Below are positions 38,392 to 46,803 of a stretch of 64,000 nt of DNA, in pieces (within the stretch, counting starts at the first letter, position 1; the number at the start of each line of letters is the position of its first letter). The translations under genes were made by a program, and so were the position numbers. This DNA comes from Edaphobacter bradus. Lineage in GTDB: Bacteria; Acidobacteriota; Terriglobia; Terriglobales; Acidobacteriaceae. The notes beneath the pieces were generated by a model. The model had not been told where the DNA came from. It ran no database searches and saw only the letters and a list, made by a program, of their open reading frames with translations. The DNA lies in assembly GCF_025685645.1 (NCBI RefSeq), contig NZ_JAGSYF010000005.1, forward strand, positions 153,271 through 217,270, in the 5' to 3' direction.

Positions 38392-38528
38392 AGAACTGAT
38401 TCGAAGCTCTGGCCTTGCATCTGGCTGTAGTCGAACTGCAACAAATGGCAAGCAGACGCGGAACATAACTGATGAGCGAAAGAAAGCAAGCGCCTCCTTT
38501 CGATGATGGTGCAGCGGTGAGCTTCCGA

Positions 38529-38864
38529 CTACATCGCTGGAGGGTGATGCGGATCGACGCTCTCAACCTTCTTCGCCTTGGCCGGGTCGGGCGGGTTCAC
38601 TGAATCGCGCAGTTCCTTGGAAGGTTTGAAGAAGGGAACTCGCTTCGCAGGAACATCAACTTTGGCTCCAGTCTTCGGATTGCGGCCAGTCCGGGCGTTT
38701 CTCTGCCGCGTCCTGAAACTGCCGAAGCCGCGAATCTCAATCTTGTCGCCGGATTTGAGGGCGCCGATGACAGACTCAAAGAGGGTATCGACGATAACTT
38801 CGCCATCGCGGCGGGTCAAGTCGCCCAGTGCGGTCACCTTGTCGACAAGATCAGCTTTGGTCAT
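38529..38864 (-). CDS. HU/IHF-family nucleoid protein
   Basis: HU-type proteins bend and compact DNA as dimers. The 111-residue product has the N-terminal helices (MTKADLVDKVTALGDLTRRD), the signature GDKIEIRGFGSFRTRQRNAR, and the DNA-binding arm TGRNPKTGAKVDVPAKRVPF. It ends in a tail of about 20 residues rich in Pro, Lys and His that is longer than in standard HU (90 residues). The family is sure; whether it is HU or an IHF-like version is not. Confidence 0.93.
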   Translation of the reverse strand: MTKADLVDKVTALGDLTRRDGEVIVDTLFESVIGALKSGDKIEIRGFGSFRTRQRNARTGRNPKTGAKVDVPAKRVPFFKPSKELRDSVNPPDPAKAKKVESVDPHHPPAM

Positions 38865-39040
38865 GAGTGAGATTCCTTTCCTGCATTTGGGGAGGGCTTG
38901 TGGGTATCGCCGACATTCCCTTTGTTATTGATTGTAGATGGGATGTGGGTTTTTAGGGAGAAGGATGCTTCAAAAGAAATAAAGAAGTGATCATGTTGCC
39001 AATAGATGCTGAAAAATGTGTCCAGGTCACTAACCTGAAG

Positions 39041-39067
39041 AAAAAAGACCCCTTCTTCAGGGGCCTC
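39041..39067 (-). terminator. Terminator downstream of sppA
   Basis: On the minus strand, GGCCCC and GGGGTC form a stem around TGAAGAA and run into six T (39046-39041), 49 bases after the sppA stop. An alternative stem, CTGAAGAA (39035-39042) with TTCTTCAG (39053-39060), uses the same bases and excludes the first. Confidence 0.75.
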
Positions 39068-39115
39068 ATTCGAATCAGATTTCACTATCTCAGGTAAATC
39101 TTGATCTGCCGTCTT

Positions 39116-40225
39116 TTACTTCCACATGAAGTAAAAGCCCGGAGCGCGGTTCAGTAGCTGGCTGGGGTTGGGAAACAGGTCTTCGCCGTCATCGGCAAGA
39201 ACCGCCAGCAGGCCACGTTTGTTCTTCGGGGGGCGAACAATAGTTGGTTCCCCCGAGATTCCCACATCACGCGCGGTATCGATCAGCGCCGTGCGGAAGC
39301 CACCGATTTTGTCGATCAATCCCAGCGGAAGCGACTGCGAACCCGTCCACACCTGGCCCGTAGCCAGCGGCTTGATCTTATCCGCGGTAGTGTGACGTCC
39401 CGTAGCCACATCGCTGACGAACTGGGTGTACATATTGTCCACCAGCGACTGAAAGTAAGCCTGCTCCTTCGGTGTCAGATCGCGGCTCGGGTCGCCCGCA
39501 TCCTTCAGTTCGCCGGCTGTGATCGTGATGTTCTTCAGCTTGGCCCAGCGCAGCAGATCGCCGTAGTTGGTCCACTCCATGATCACGCCGATGGAGCCGA
39601 CCACTGAAGCGTCGTTGGCATAAATCTTGTCGCAGCCGCTCGCGATGTAATATGCGCCGGAGGCTCCCACCGACTCGACCGAGGCGACAATCTTCTTATG
39701 CTTCTCGCGCCGAATGCGCATCACTTCCTGGTAGACCTCCTGCGAGGCCGCCGCGCCGCCGCCGGGCGAGTTGATGTGCAGCAGGATCGCCTTGACCGAG
39801 GAGTCGTCTCCAAACTTTCTAAGCTCCGCGTTGATCGCCTCCGGCGAAAGAATGACGCCAGTAATATCGACGACTGCGATCGCGTTGCTGCTGAGTGCAA
39901 GGCCCGCGCCGGTTCCCGTGACTGAGCGCATCGTCACCCACACCATCACGCTGATCAGCAGGCACAATGCGGCAAACGATCCGCCAATGACTCCGACGTA
40001 GAACCACGGCGAGCGCTTGACCGGAGGCGCGGCGTTATACGGCGGCCTGTAAGCCGGCGGGTATCCTGCCGGATACCGAGGCTGATAGCCGGGAGGATAC
40101 CCCGGCGCTCCATATGGAGGCGGCGGATACGCCGAAGCGGGCGCGGCATACGGGCCGGACTGCGGCGGCGGAGGCGGCGTTGACGGAGGAGTTGCGGGCG
40201 ATGGATGTTCGAAATCTTCCGGCAT
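39116..40225 (-). CDS. sppA: Signal peptide peptidase SppA (short type)
   Basis: SppA degrades cleaved signal peptides in the membrane. The 369-residue protein has a cytoplasmic Pro/Tyr/Gly-rich tail (about 1-68), one transmembrane helix (WFYVGVIGGSFAALCLLISV) and the S49 domain. Its nucleophile Ser is in SVGASGAYYIASG and the general-base Lys in TAGELKDAGDPS; HINSPGGGAAASQEVY is also diagnostic. Having one S49 domain makes it the short type that assembles as an octamer. The Pro/Tyr-rich tail is unusual and may bind partners. Confidence 0.93.
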   Translation of the reverse strand: MPEDFEHPSPATPPSTPPPPPQSGPYAAPASAYPPPPYGAPGYPPGYQPRYPAGYPPAYRPPYNAAPPVKRSPWFYVGVIGGSFAALCLLISVMVWVTMRSVTGTGAGLALSSNAIAVVDITGVILSPEAINAELRKFGDDSSVKAILLHINSPGGGAAASQEVYQEVMRIRREKHKKIVASVESVGASGAYYIASGCDKIYANDASVVGSIGVIMEWTNYGDLLRWAKLKNITITAGELKDAGDPSRDLTPKEQAYFQSLVDNMYTQFVSDVATGRHTTADKIKPLATGQVWTGSQSLPLGLIDKIGGFRTALIDTARDVGISGEPTIVRPPKNKRGLLAVLADDGEDLFPNPSQLLNRAPGFYFMWK

Positions 40226-40468
40226 GGTGTGGAGTGTAGCAGGGTGACGTTACCTCGAAAAGTCGAGGTTGCCGGCGCCGAGTGCAACGCCACGACGGCA
40301 GTTCCTGCCGCCACACCCGAACTTTCCGCCGTCACCCTCATAAAATGCTTTAGTTGAACCGAAATTCCTGAAAATCCGTCAAATGATTGCAGTATGATGA
40401 ACGGCATTCCCGTTCTATTCTCGTCGCGATTCTAGGGGGTCGCCCCACGGGGATTTTGGAAAGGTCTT

Positions 40469-41308
40469 TTGAAGCCCATGGCGCATCCGCAGTTGAGTAT
40501 CGTTATCCCGGCCTACAACGAGAGCGGCCGCATTGAAGATGCGCTGGAGAGAGTTACGTCCTGCATCGACCAGCAGGGCTGGGACGCAGAGGTTCTGGTC
40601 GTCGACGACGGGTCGAAGGACTCCACGGCGGCCATCGTGCAGAGCTGGATGCTCAATTATCCCCGGCTCCACCTGGTCCAGAATCCAGGCAACCGCGGCA
40701 AGGGATACTCAGTGCGTAACGGTCTGCTGCAGGCTGCCGGCGACATCGTGATGTTCACCGACGCTGACCTTTCGGCTCCGATGGAAGAGGCTGAGAGGCT
40801 CATCGCGGCCATCCACGATGGTGCCGACGTTGCGATCGGCTCCCGCTGGCTCGACCGCGCGCGCCAGACCATCCACCAGCCGCTCTACCGACAGTTCTTC
40901 GGGCGGTGTTTCAACTGGATCACTCGCACGGTGATGGGCCTTCCCTTCAAGGACACGCAGTGCGGCTTCAAGGCCTTCCGTCGTCCCGTTGCGCAGGTCA
41001 TCTTCCGCCTTCAGACCATCGAGCGCTGGGGCTTCGACCCAGAGATTCTCTTCATCGCGCGCAAGCTGAAGTACGTCATCCGCGAGGTTCCGGTCACCTG
41101 GGGCCATGACGAGCGCAGCCGCATCAGCTACCTCAGGGACGGAATGAAGATGCTCGAGGACATGGCTCGCATCCGCGCCAACTCCATCGCAGGCCGTTAC
41201 GACGAGGCCATCGCTGCCATCAAGGACACCAGCGCAATGGTCACTCCACCGGTCGCCAAGTCCGCCGTTGCTGTCGATCAAGTGGCGAAGGCCGGAGCGC
41301 CGCAGTAA
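40469..41308 (+). CDS. Family 2 glycosyltransferase, dolichyl/polyprenyl-phosphate sugar synthase type
   Basis: GT2 enzymes of this type move a sugar from a nucleotide to a polyprenyl phosphate on the inner membrane face. The 279-residue protein has LSIVIPAYNESGRIEDALER, VVDDGS, the metal-binding DADLSAPMEE and KDTQCGFKAFRRPVAQ, with WGFDPEILFIARK. This is close to Alg5/DPM1-like enzymes. No C-terminal transmembrane segments are present. A TTG start at 40469 follows GGAAAGG by four bases; ATG 40478 is too far from it. The sugar is unknown. Confidence 0.9.
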   Translation: MKPMAHPQLSIVIPAYNESGRIEDALERVTSCIDQQGWDAEVLVVDDGSKDSTAAIVQSWMLNYPRLHLVQNPGNRGKGYSVRNGLLQAAGDIVMFTDADLSAPMEEAERLIAAIHDGADVAIGSRWLDRARQTIHQPLYRQFFGRCFNWITRTVMGLPFKDTQCGFKAFRRPVAQVIFRLQTIERWGFDPEILFIARKLKYVIREVPVTWGHDERSRISYLRDGMKMLEDMARIRANSIAGRYDEAIAAIKDTSAMVTPPVAKSAVAVDQVAKAGAPQ

Positions 41309-41620
41309 ACCCGCTCCCACCCTCAAAATGCTCCGAAACTGCTCCCGTTCCACGAACGGTCTGGTATATGCAAAATCCTGCTCACAGAACGCAAAATTAT
41401 ACAGGGTTGAGAATCTTGTAAACTTTGCAGCAGGGTCTCTTACGTCGCGGTACCAGCTCTGACTCCTCCCGATATGACCTGATTGTCGTACTGTGCCCTA
41501 GCCGATTTGGGTACAGTCATGCTTCCTTCTGCTTGCTACCTTGGTTTTGACCCATTCGTTGGGCTCGCTGTATCTATCGCAGGCCTTGAAAACATTGGTG
41601 GAATCGACCAAGGGAGCTGT
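41309..41620. other. Intergenic region before the NHL lipoprotein
   Basis: 312 bases without a supported gene. An open frame runs through part of it in phase with the downstream lipoprotein, but it lacks signal-peptide or domain character. No terminator hairpin or strong promoter stands out. A ribosome site AAGGGAG lies at its end. Confidence 0.4.
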
Positions 41621-43534
41621 ATGAAGTATCGGGTCCCCCCGCGCGGGGTAAGTTTGATTTTGGGGTTTGCGAGCGCACTGGCGCTGATCGGGTGTGGATC
41701 AGGCGTCGTACCTGCGTCCATTGGTTCAGGCAGCTCAGGCAGTTCGACTGGCTCAACCGGGAGTTCGACGGGCTCGTCGGGAAGTTCGACGGGATCCTCT
41801 GGCACAACCACACCGAACACGGTCGCACTCGCCGGAATGATTCAGGGCGGCCAGAAGCCCATCGTCGGTGCCAGCGTGTCCATGTACGCAGCGGGAACGA
41901 CGGGTTACGGCACAGGAGCTGTCTCGATCCTTAACGGTTCGACGTCCGTCGTCACAGACGCAAAGGGCAGCTTCAGCATCAGCAGTTACACCTGCCCCTC
42001 CGCAACCTCGCAGGTCTATCTCATCGCCACGGGCGGCGACGCCGGCTCCGGCGAGAACAGCAGGATCGTCCTGATGTCCGCGCTCGGCAACTGCGGCAGC
42101 ATCGAGTCCAGCTCCACTGTCAACATGAACGAGGTCGCGACGGTCGTCTCCGTCTACGCGCTGTCGCAGTTCATGACGCCCGGAAGCACGGCCGTTGGAA
42201 CCAGCGCCACAAACGTGACCGGCCTGGTGAACGCCTTTCAGACGGCCGCAAACCTGGTCGACTTCTACGCTGGAACCCTGCGCTCCACGACGCTGGCCGC
42301 CAACGGCACCATTCCGCAAAGCACCATCAACACTCTCGCGAACATCGTCGCCGCCTGCGTCAATACCACCGGCAACACCACCGCCTGCTCTTCGCTCTTC
42401 TCGGCGGCCACGCCGCAGGGAGGCTCAGCACCGGGAGACACGCTCGCCGCGACGCTCGACATCGCTCTCAACCCGGGCAACAGCGTCAGCGCGCTTTACA
42501 ACCTCATTCCTTCGAATAGCCCGTTCCACCCAAGCCTCGCCGGAGCGCCCAACGACTGGACGATCAGCGTCGAATACACCGGCGGCGGTCTCAACTACGG
42601 CCAGCTGCTCGCCATTGATGGTGAGGGCAACGTCTGGGTCCCCAACGCCATTGACCCTGGAACTATCAGCGAGTTCAGCCCCACGGGCGCTGCTCTCTCC
42701 GGAACCACTGGCTTCAGAGGCGGCGGGCTCAGCTATCCCCAGGCCCTCGCGATCGATACCACCGGAAACGTCTGGGCCGCCAACGAAGGCAACAGTACTG
42801 TCAGCGAGCACACCTCCGGCGGAACGCCGCTCTCAGGATCAGGCTTCACCGTGCCAGGACCCACCAAGCCCTTCGCCCTGGCGCTCGATGCCGCAGGCAA
42901 CGTCTTCACCGCCAACGGCAACAACACCGTCACCAAGCTGAACAGCTCCGGCACGCTGAAGGCAACGATCGTCAACGGAGGCCTCGATTATCCCTACGCC
43001 GTTGCCATCGACTCCAGCCAGAGCCTCTGGGTTGCGAACTATGGCGTCAGCAACAGCGTCTCCAGGTTCTCCAACACAGGCACGCCTGTCTCGACCACCG
43101 CCTCCACTGGCGGCGGAATCTCGGGCGCAGTTGGCGTCGCAGTCGACGCACACAGCAACGTCTGGGTCGCCAACTTCAACAGCAGCTCAGTCAGCCAGCT
43201 CAACAGCGCTGGCACGCCGCTCTCAGGAACTGGATTCGCCACCTCTGCTGATGTCAGCGCCGTGGCCATCGACGGCAGCAACACCGTCTGGGCAGCCAAC
43301 ACCGACGGCTCCATCAGCCACCTCGCCAGCAATGGCACGGCGATCTCTCCGGCCACCGGATACGTCTCCGCCGGGGCCACCGGAGAGGTGGGCATCGCAA
43401 TCGATCCCTCGGGCAACGTCTGGACCACAGACAACTACGTCAACAGCATCTTCGAGTACGTCGGCGCCGCCTCGCCCGCAGTCGTCCCACTCCAGCAGGC
43501 GGTCAAGAACAAGCAGCTAGGCCAGCGTCCCTGA
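41621..43534 (+). CDS. NHL-repeat beta-propeller lipoprotein
   Basis: The 637-residue product has a lipoprotein signal with lipobox ALIGCGSG and a Ser/Gly/Thr repeat linker (about 30-60, units like GSSTGSS). A carboxypeptidase-like Ig module follows (about 65-120), then a helical segment (about 150-270). The last part is a propeller of about six NHL-type blades from residue 310, with recurring IDGEGNVWVPN, IDTTGNVWAAN and VDAHSNVWVAN. It is exported and outer-face anchored; the ligand is unknown. I start at ATG 41621, which has AAGGGAG upstream and begins the signal; the 46 extra residues of the longer frame are not needed. Confidence 0.8.
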   Translation: MKYRVPPRGVSLILGFASALALIGCGSGVVPASIGSGSSGSSTGSTGSSTGSSGSSTGSSGTTTPNTVALAGMIQGGQKPIVGASVSMYAAGTTGYGTGAVSILNGSTSVVTDAKGSFSISSYTCPSATSQVYLIATGGDAGSGENSRIVLMSALGNCGSIESSSTVNMNEVATVVSVYALSQFMTPGSTAVGTSATNVTGLVNAFQTAANLVDFYAGTLRSTTLAANGTIPQSTINTLANIVAACVNTTGNTTACSSLFSAATPQGGSAPGDTLAATLDIALNPGNSVSALYNLIPSNSPFHPSLAGAPNDWTISVEYTGGGLNYGQLLAIDGEGNVWVPNAIDPGTISEFSPTGAALSGTTGFRGGGLSYPQALAIDTTGNVWAANEGNSTVSEHTSGGTPLSGSGFTVPGPTKPFALALDAAGNVFTANGNNTVTKLNSSGTLKATIVNGGLDYPYAVAIDSSQSLWVANYGVSNSVSRFSNTGTPVSTTASTGGGISGAVGVAVDAHSNVWVANFNSSSVSQLNSAGTPLSGTGFATSADVSAVAIDGSNTVWAANTDGSISHLASNGTAISPATGYVSAGATGEVGIAIDPSGNVWTTDNYVNSIFEYVGAASPAVVPLQQAVKNKQLGQRP

Positions 43535-43615
43535 TCGATGCCTCTGGCTTGCGAGACAAATGGCATGAAAGAATATACTTCGGCCGTCTCCGTGACGGAT
43601 TAAGGGGTATTTCTT

Positions 43616-44536
43616 TTGCTTCGATCTGTTTTTATCTCTCTCTCTCAGAATAAGCAGTTGCGCGCCTTCTCTGAGCGCTCTTCCATCGGCCACGCGATGT
43701 CGAGCCGCTTCGTCGCCGGCATGACCATCGATGACGCCCTCGCCGCCTGCGAGCACGTCAACCGCGAAGGCATCGCCGCCACGCTCGACGCCCTCGGCGA
43801 AAGCGTCACCAGTGAGGCCCAGGCCCGCGCCTCGGCCGATGTCTACCACCAGCTCATCGACGCCATCTCGGCCCGCGGCCTCAACGCCAACGTCAGCGTC
43901 AAGCTCTCGCAGCTGGGCATGGACTTCGACCCTGCGCTCGCCGAGCAGATCGTCGGCGAGATGGTCGAGCACGCCGCCTACGTCAATACCTTCGTGCGCA
44001 TCGACATGGAGGGCAGCCCTTACACCGATGCAACCCTCGCCATCACCGAGCGCCTTCACGCCCGCCCCGGCTGCCAGGGACACGTCGGCACTGTCCTCCA
44101 GGCCTACCTCTTCCGCACCGCACTCGACGCCGAGCGCCTGCTGGAGCAGGGAATTCGCATCCGGCTCTGCAAAGGTGCCTACAAAGAGTCGCCGCAGATC
44201 GCCTTTCCGCTCAAGCAGGAGGTCGACGACAACTACGTCAAGCTCATGAAGCGCCTCGCCACCTCGGGCGTCTTCTGCGGCCTGGCCACCCACGACGAGG
44301 CCATCGTCGATCAGATGCTCGCCTTCGTCCGCGAGGAGCACCTTCCGCCAAGTGCCTTCGAGTTCCAGATGCTCTACGGCATCCGCCGCGACCTCCAGCG
44401 CAAGCTGGCCAAACTGGGCTTTGGAGTCCGCGTCTACATACCATTCGGCCCCGAGTGGTACCCCTACTTCATGCGCCGTCTGGCGGAGCGCCCCGCAAAC
44501 GTGCTCTTCCTCCTCAAGAACGTCCTAAAGACCTAG
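43616..44536 (+). CDS. Proline dehydrogenase (monofunctional)
   Basis: The enzyme oxidises proline to pyrroline-5-carboxylate with FAD and feeds electrons to quinones. The 306-residue TIM-barrel protein has NANVSVKLSQLGMDFDP, VRIDMEGSPYTDATL, RIRLCKGAYKESPQIAFP (FAD and substrate contacts), LATHDEAIVDQML and EFQMLYGIRRDLQRKL, all conserved in PutA/PRODH. It lacks the P5C dehydrogenase part, so that enzyme must be separate. A TTG start at 43616 follows AAGGGG. Confidence 0.92.
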   Translation: MLRSVFISLSQNKQLRAFSERSSIGHAMSSRFVAGMTIDDALAACEHVNREGIAATLDALGESVTSEAQARASADVYHQLIDAISARGLNANVSVKLSQLGMDFDPALAEQIVGEMVEHAAYVNTFVRIDMEGSPYTDATLAITERLHARPGCQGHVGTVLQAYLFRTALDAERLLEQGIRIRLCKGAYKESPQIAFPLKQEVDDNYVKLMKRLATSGVFCGLATHDEAIVDQMLAFVREEHLPPSAFEFQMLYGIRRDLQRKLAKLGFGVRVYIPFGPEWYPYFMRRLAERPANVLFLLKNVLKT

Positions 44537-44605
44537 GGAGTCACACATGCAGTAAGCGCTACCACCACCCTTTGCGCACTTCGCGCTTTCCTCAGTGACC
44601 TTTGC

Positions 44606-44697
44606 GTTCGCAGTTGCAGTTGCCGCTGCCATTTGCAGTTGAGGTCGCCGTTTGCTGTTGAGGCTGCCGTCGCAGTTGCAGTTGCAGTTGCTGTTCT
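44606..44697. repeat. GCAGTT hexamer-rich low-complexity DNA
   Basis: Runs of GCAGTT and near copies (GCTGTT, TTGCCG) fill about 90 bases, for example GCAGTTGCAGTTGCAGTTGC near 44672-44691. It is a degenerate microsatellite, not a CRISPR array, because there are no unique spacers. It opens the 0.9 kb gene-free gap after proline dehydrogenase. Confidence 0.75.
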
Positions 44698-44960
44698 TGT
44701 TGTCATCCCCGAAGGGGATCTGCTTTTCGCCTCCGTCCATTGCTCTTCTTGTCCTCATTCCGCGCCCTGAGCGACGCCAGGGGCGAAGTACCTGCCTTCG
44801 CCGTCGCCGATTTCCCAACAAAAATCCTTGTCAAGCCCCAGGCACCTCGAATCCATGGGCAATCGATCAATAAGTCGAAGAAAAATAATGGCTTACATGG
44901 CAAAAATATTGCAGGAGAAAGTGGCAGAGCAGTTTCTCTCAATCCGCTAGAATGGAAATA
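44698..44960. other. Gene-free stretch, possible dispersed repeat
   Basis: No supported gene. It has a short palindrome (TCCCCGAAGGGGA around 44706-44718), followed by a segment that can be read as a minus-strand open frame full of Lys/Arg/Ser. From general memory of related genomes, similar sequence recurs between genes in this family; I could not test that. Confidence 0.35.
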
Positions 44961-44966
44961 GGAAAG

Positions 44967-44996
44967 AAAAGCCCCGGCCAAAGACCGGGGGTTTCT
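44967..44996 (+). terminator. Hairpin with T tract in the repeat-rich gap
   Basis: CCCCGG (44972-44977) pairs with CCGGGG (44985-44990) within AAAGCCCCGG and CCGGGGGTTT. It resembles the dnaJ terminator, but no gene ends close by. Confidence 0.5.
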
Positions 44997-45024
44997 TCTC
45001 AATGCGAACAACTCATTTGTTTTC

Positions 45025-45105
45025 AATATTTTGACCCCTAACCCCTTTAGTTCGAATATTTTGCAGAATAAGTCCGAACCTAAGTCTTTACCTGTCAATA
45101 TTTTG
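45025..45105. repeat. Three AATATTTTG boxes in a degenerate tandem repeat
   Basis: The nonamer AATATTTTG occurs at 45025-45033, 45055-45063 and 45097-45105, at spacings of 30 and 42 bases, in otherwise GC-rich DNA. Between them are related AAGT/CCTTTAG-type segments. On the minus strand a frame reads KILTGKDLG, KIFELKGLG and VKILKTNEL, a ten-residue periodicity. This is probably an intergenic repeat and not a protein. Confidence 0.55.
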
Positions 45106-45406
45106 AAGCAAAAGCACCCGGGGGGAGACCCCTCATTGGCGGGTGAAGCGGACAGAGAGGTCTGAGCCAAAAGTTGTATCAGTAGGCTTGTCGAGTGGGA
45201 TGGGCAGCACTGTCATGCAACGACAGAATACAAGCACTATGGAGGAAGGGAGCCGCTCCGGAGACTGACCTCGGACTTGCACCACTTAGCGATCGTATCG
45301 CCTCACCCTGATTGGCTTGATCGTCTGTCCGTGAAGCGCATCCTCGGGAGCTGGGCCAAAGGCAGGCGGTTCACTTCCATCCATAGCCCCGCCCTCTCCG
45401 ACCGCA

Positions 45407-45434
45407 ATGAAAATAGCCGCCTTCGGGCGGCTAT
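45407..45434 (-). terminator. Terminator of the sigma/anti-sigma/DUF3106 unit
   Basis: ATAGCCGCC (45413-45421) pairs perfectly with GGCGGCTAT (45426-45434) around TTCG; on the minus strand the stem is followed by TTTTCATT. It lies 24 bases past the DUF3106 stop. Confidence 0.85.
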
Positions 45435-45458
45435 CTCCTTTGTGGCAAGGTAGCTTTA

Positions 45459-46106
45459 TTACTTGCCGAACTCGGGATTGTCGTTTGGCCGTTGCACCGG
45501 AAGATACGGCTCCACGGCAAGCAAATTCGAAATCGTGCCGCGCTCCTGATCGGAGAACTGTCCGCGGAAACGGTCCGAGTTCAAAATAGCCTGCCTCTGC
45601 GGCACAGGCATCTCGCGCAGATCGCGGAAGGCACGAGCGACCATGCGGCGTCGGTCCACCGGAAGGCTTCCGAGCTGTCCGAGAGCGCCACGCACCTGCG
45701 TGCGCTGCTGAGGAGTCAGATGCTCCATCGCCTCGGTGCGGGCCAGCATGCGCCGGCGCTGCTCCGGCGGCATGTTATTCAACTGGGTCAGGCTGTCGCG
45801 CATGCGTTGCTGAGTCGCAGAAGGAAGATCGCGGAAGCCAGGTTCGTTCTCGAGCGCCTTTTGCTGCTGCGCAAGAGGAAGATTGCTGTGCCGTTCCATC
45901 CACTGCGACAGGTGCTCCTGCCTCTGGGCGGCCCCCTTCTCTGCCGCATGATCCTGCGCTGCGTGCACCTGAAAGGATGAGGACGCATGCTGCCCGCCGA
46001 ACCCTCTCTTAGGGGGCTGCGCGCTGGCCGAGGACGCGGCAAAAAGCGCCAGAGCCACAGCGAGGCCTGCAGGAACTCTTTGACGAAATGGGGCGAACGG
46101 TGACAT
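45459..46106 (-). CDS. Secreted DUF3106-family protein
   Basis: The 215-residue product has a signal peptide (VPAGLAVALALFAASSASAQ). The rest is an all-helical, Gln/Arg-rich protein with repeated short units: LPLAQQQKALENEPGFRDLP, NMPPEQRRRMLARTEAMEHL, SLPVDRRRMVARAFRDLREM. This pattern is DUF3106, with similarity in style to the periplasmic stress sensor CpxP/Spy group. Being next to an anti-sigma factor gene on the same strand, it might be the extracytoplasmic sensor or effector of that system; that is inference. Confidence 0.72.
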   Translation of the reverse strand: MSPFAPFRQRVPAGLAVALALFAASSASAQPPKRGFGGQHASSSFQVHAAQDHAAEKGAAQRQEHLSQWMERHSNLPLAQQQKALENEPGFRDLPSATQQRMRDSLTQLNNMPPEQRRRMLARTEAMEHLTPQQRTQVRGALGQLGSLPVDRRRMVARAFRDLREMPVPQRQAILNSDRFRGQFSDQERGTISNLLAVEPYLPVQRPNDNPEFGK

Positions 46107-46224
46107 GAGAGTTAGCGAAAGAAGAAGGCAGAATGACGCAATTAACCAGAACTTCTGAACACTCCGAGCTTACTGCGTTTTCAATCCTTTCCGCGACAAA
46201 AAAAAGACGTTCAAAATCTGGAGA

Positions 46225-46725
46225 CTAGCTGACGGGCGTTGCGGTCGAACTGTCGTCCGCCGAGTTGTCTTCCAGTAGATCCATGGTCTGCATCACCTGA
46301 TCGTTCTTCTCAAAGATCTGCAGGTCATTCACAGTCGCTGAGACCTCAGCCCTGCCGAGGTGCAGGCCTGAGATGCTGGCAATGCTTCCACCGCCGACCA
46401 GGAGCACGAGCGCCAGAGCGCCAGCCAGAGCCGGGCGGAACTGCCGGCCGGTATTGAACAGCAGACGTGCGTGCATGCGCTCCAGCCAGCCAGCCGGCTC
46501 ACGTTCCTGCTCCTCGCGCAGCCTGACGGCGAGCTTCTGGTCAAAGTAAGCCGAAGGCTCCGGAGCCTGCCACGTGTCGAGCAGAGCGAAGGTCGACTCC
46601 AGAGAGTGAAGCTCTTCACGGCAGGCAGGGCAGGTGTCCAGATGCGCGCGGGCATCTGCGTTCGACGGATTTGACGGGTCGAGCAGCAGGTCCGGGAGAG
46701 TCGATTTCAAGTCGCGGCAGATCAT
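46225..46725 (-). CDS. Membrane anti-sigma factor with zinc finger
   Basis: The 166-residue protein has an N-terminal HxxxCxxC zinc-binding motif (AHLDTCPACREEL, about 29-41) that in this family grips the cognate sigma factor. One transmembrane helix follows (ALAGALALVLLVGGGSIASI, about 98-117), then an acidic tail of about 45 residues outside. I choose ATG 46725 (MICRDLKSTL), because GAAAGG lies seven bases upstream; the longer start adds 13 residues without a site. It lies directly downstream of the sigma gene on the same strand, the usual pairing. Confidence 0.85.
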   Translation of the reverse strand: MICRDLKSTLPDLLLDPSNPSNADARAHLDTCPACREELHSLESTFALLDTWQAPEPSAYFDQKLAVRLREEQEREPAGWLERMHARLLFNTGRQFRPALAGALALVLLVGGGSIASISGLHLGRAEVSATVNDLQIFEKNDQVMQTMDLLEDNSADDSSTATPVS

Positions 46726-46803
46726 GGTGAGCCTTTCTAATCCTTCCTGTTTGGACGTGTCCAACAGGTCAAGGACGCGTCCGTCAAGGCCCCGCGAACG
46801 GGG

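Noticed and set aside
41483..41620. Longer start for the NHL lipoprotein
   Set aside because: The added residues would bury the lipoprotein signal; ATG 41621 has AAGGGAG upstream and begins the signal peptide.
44606..44697. CRISPR-like repeat tract
   Set aside because: The units are contiguous GCAGTT hexamers without unique spacers and there are no cas genes nearby.
44703..45170. 155-codon minus-strand frame in the repeat-rich gap
   Set aside because: It is composed of low-complexity and repeated DNA, has no ribosome site, and contains a terminator hairpin.
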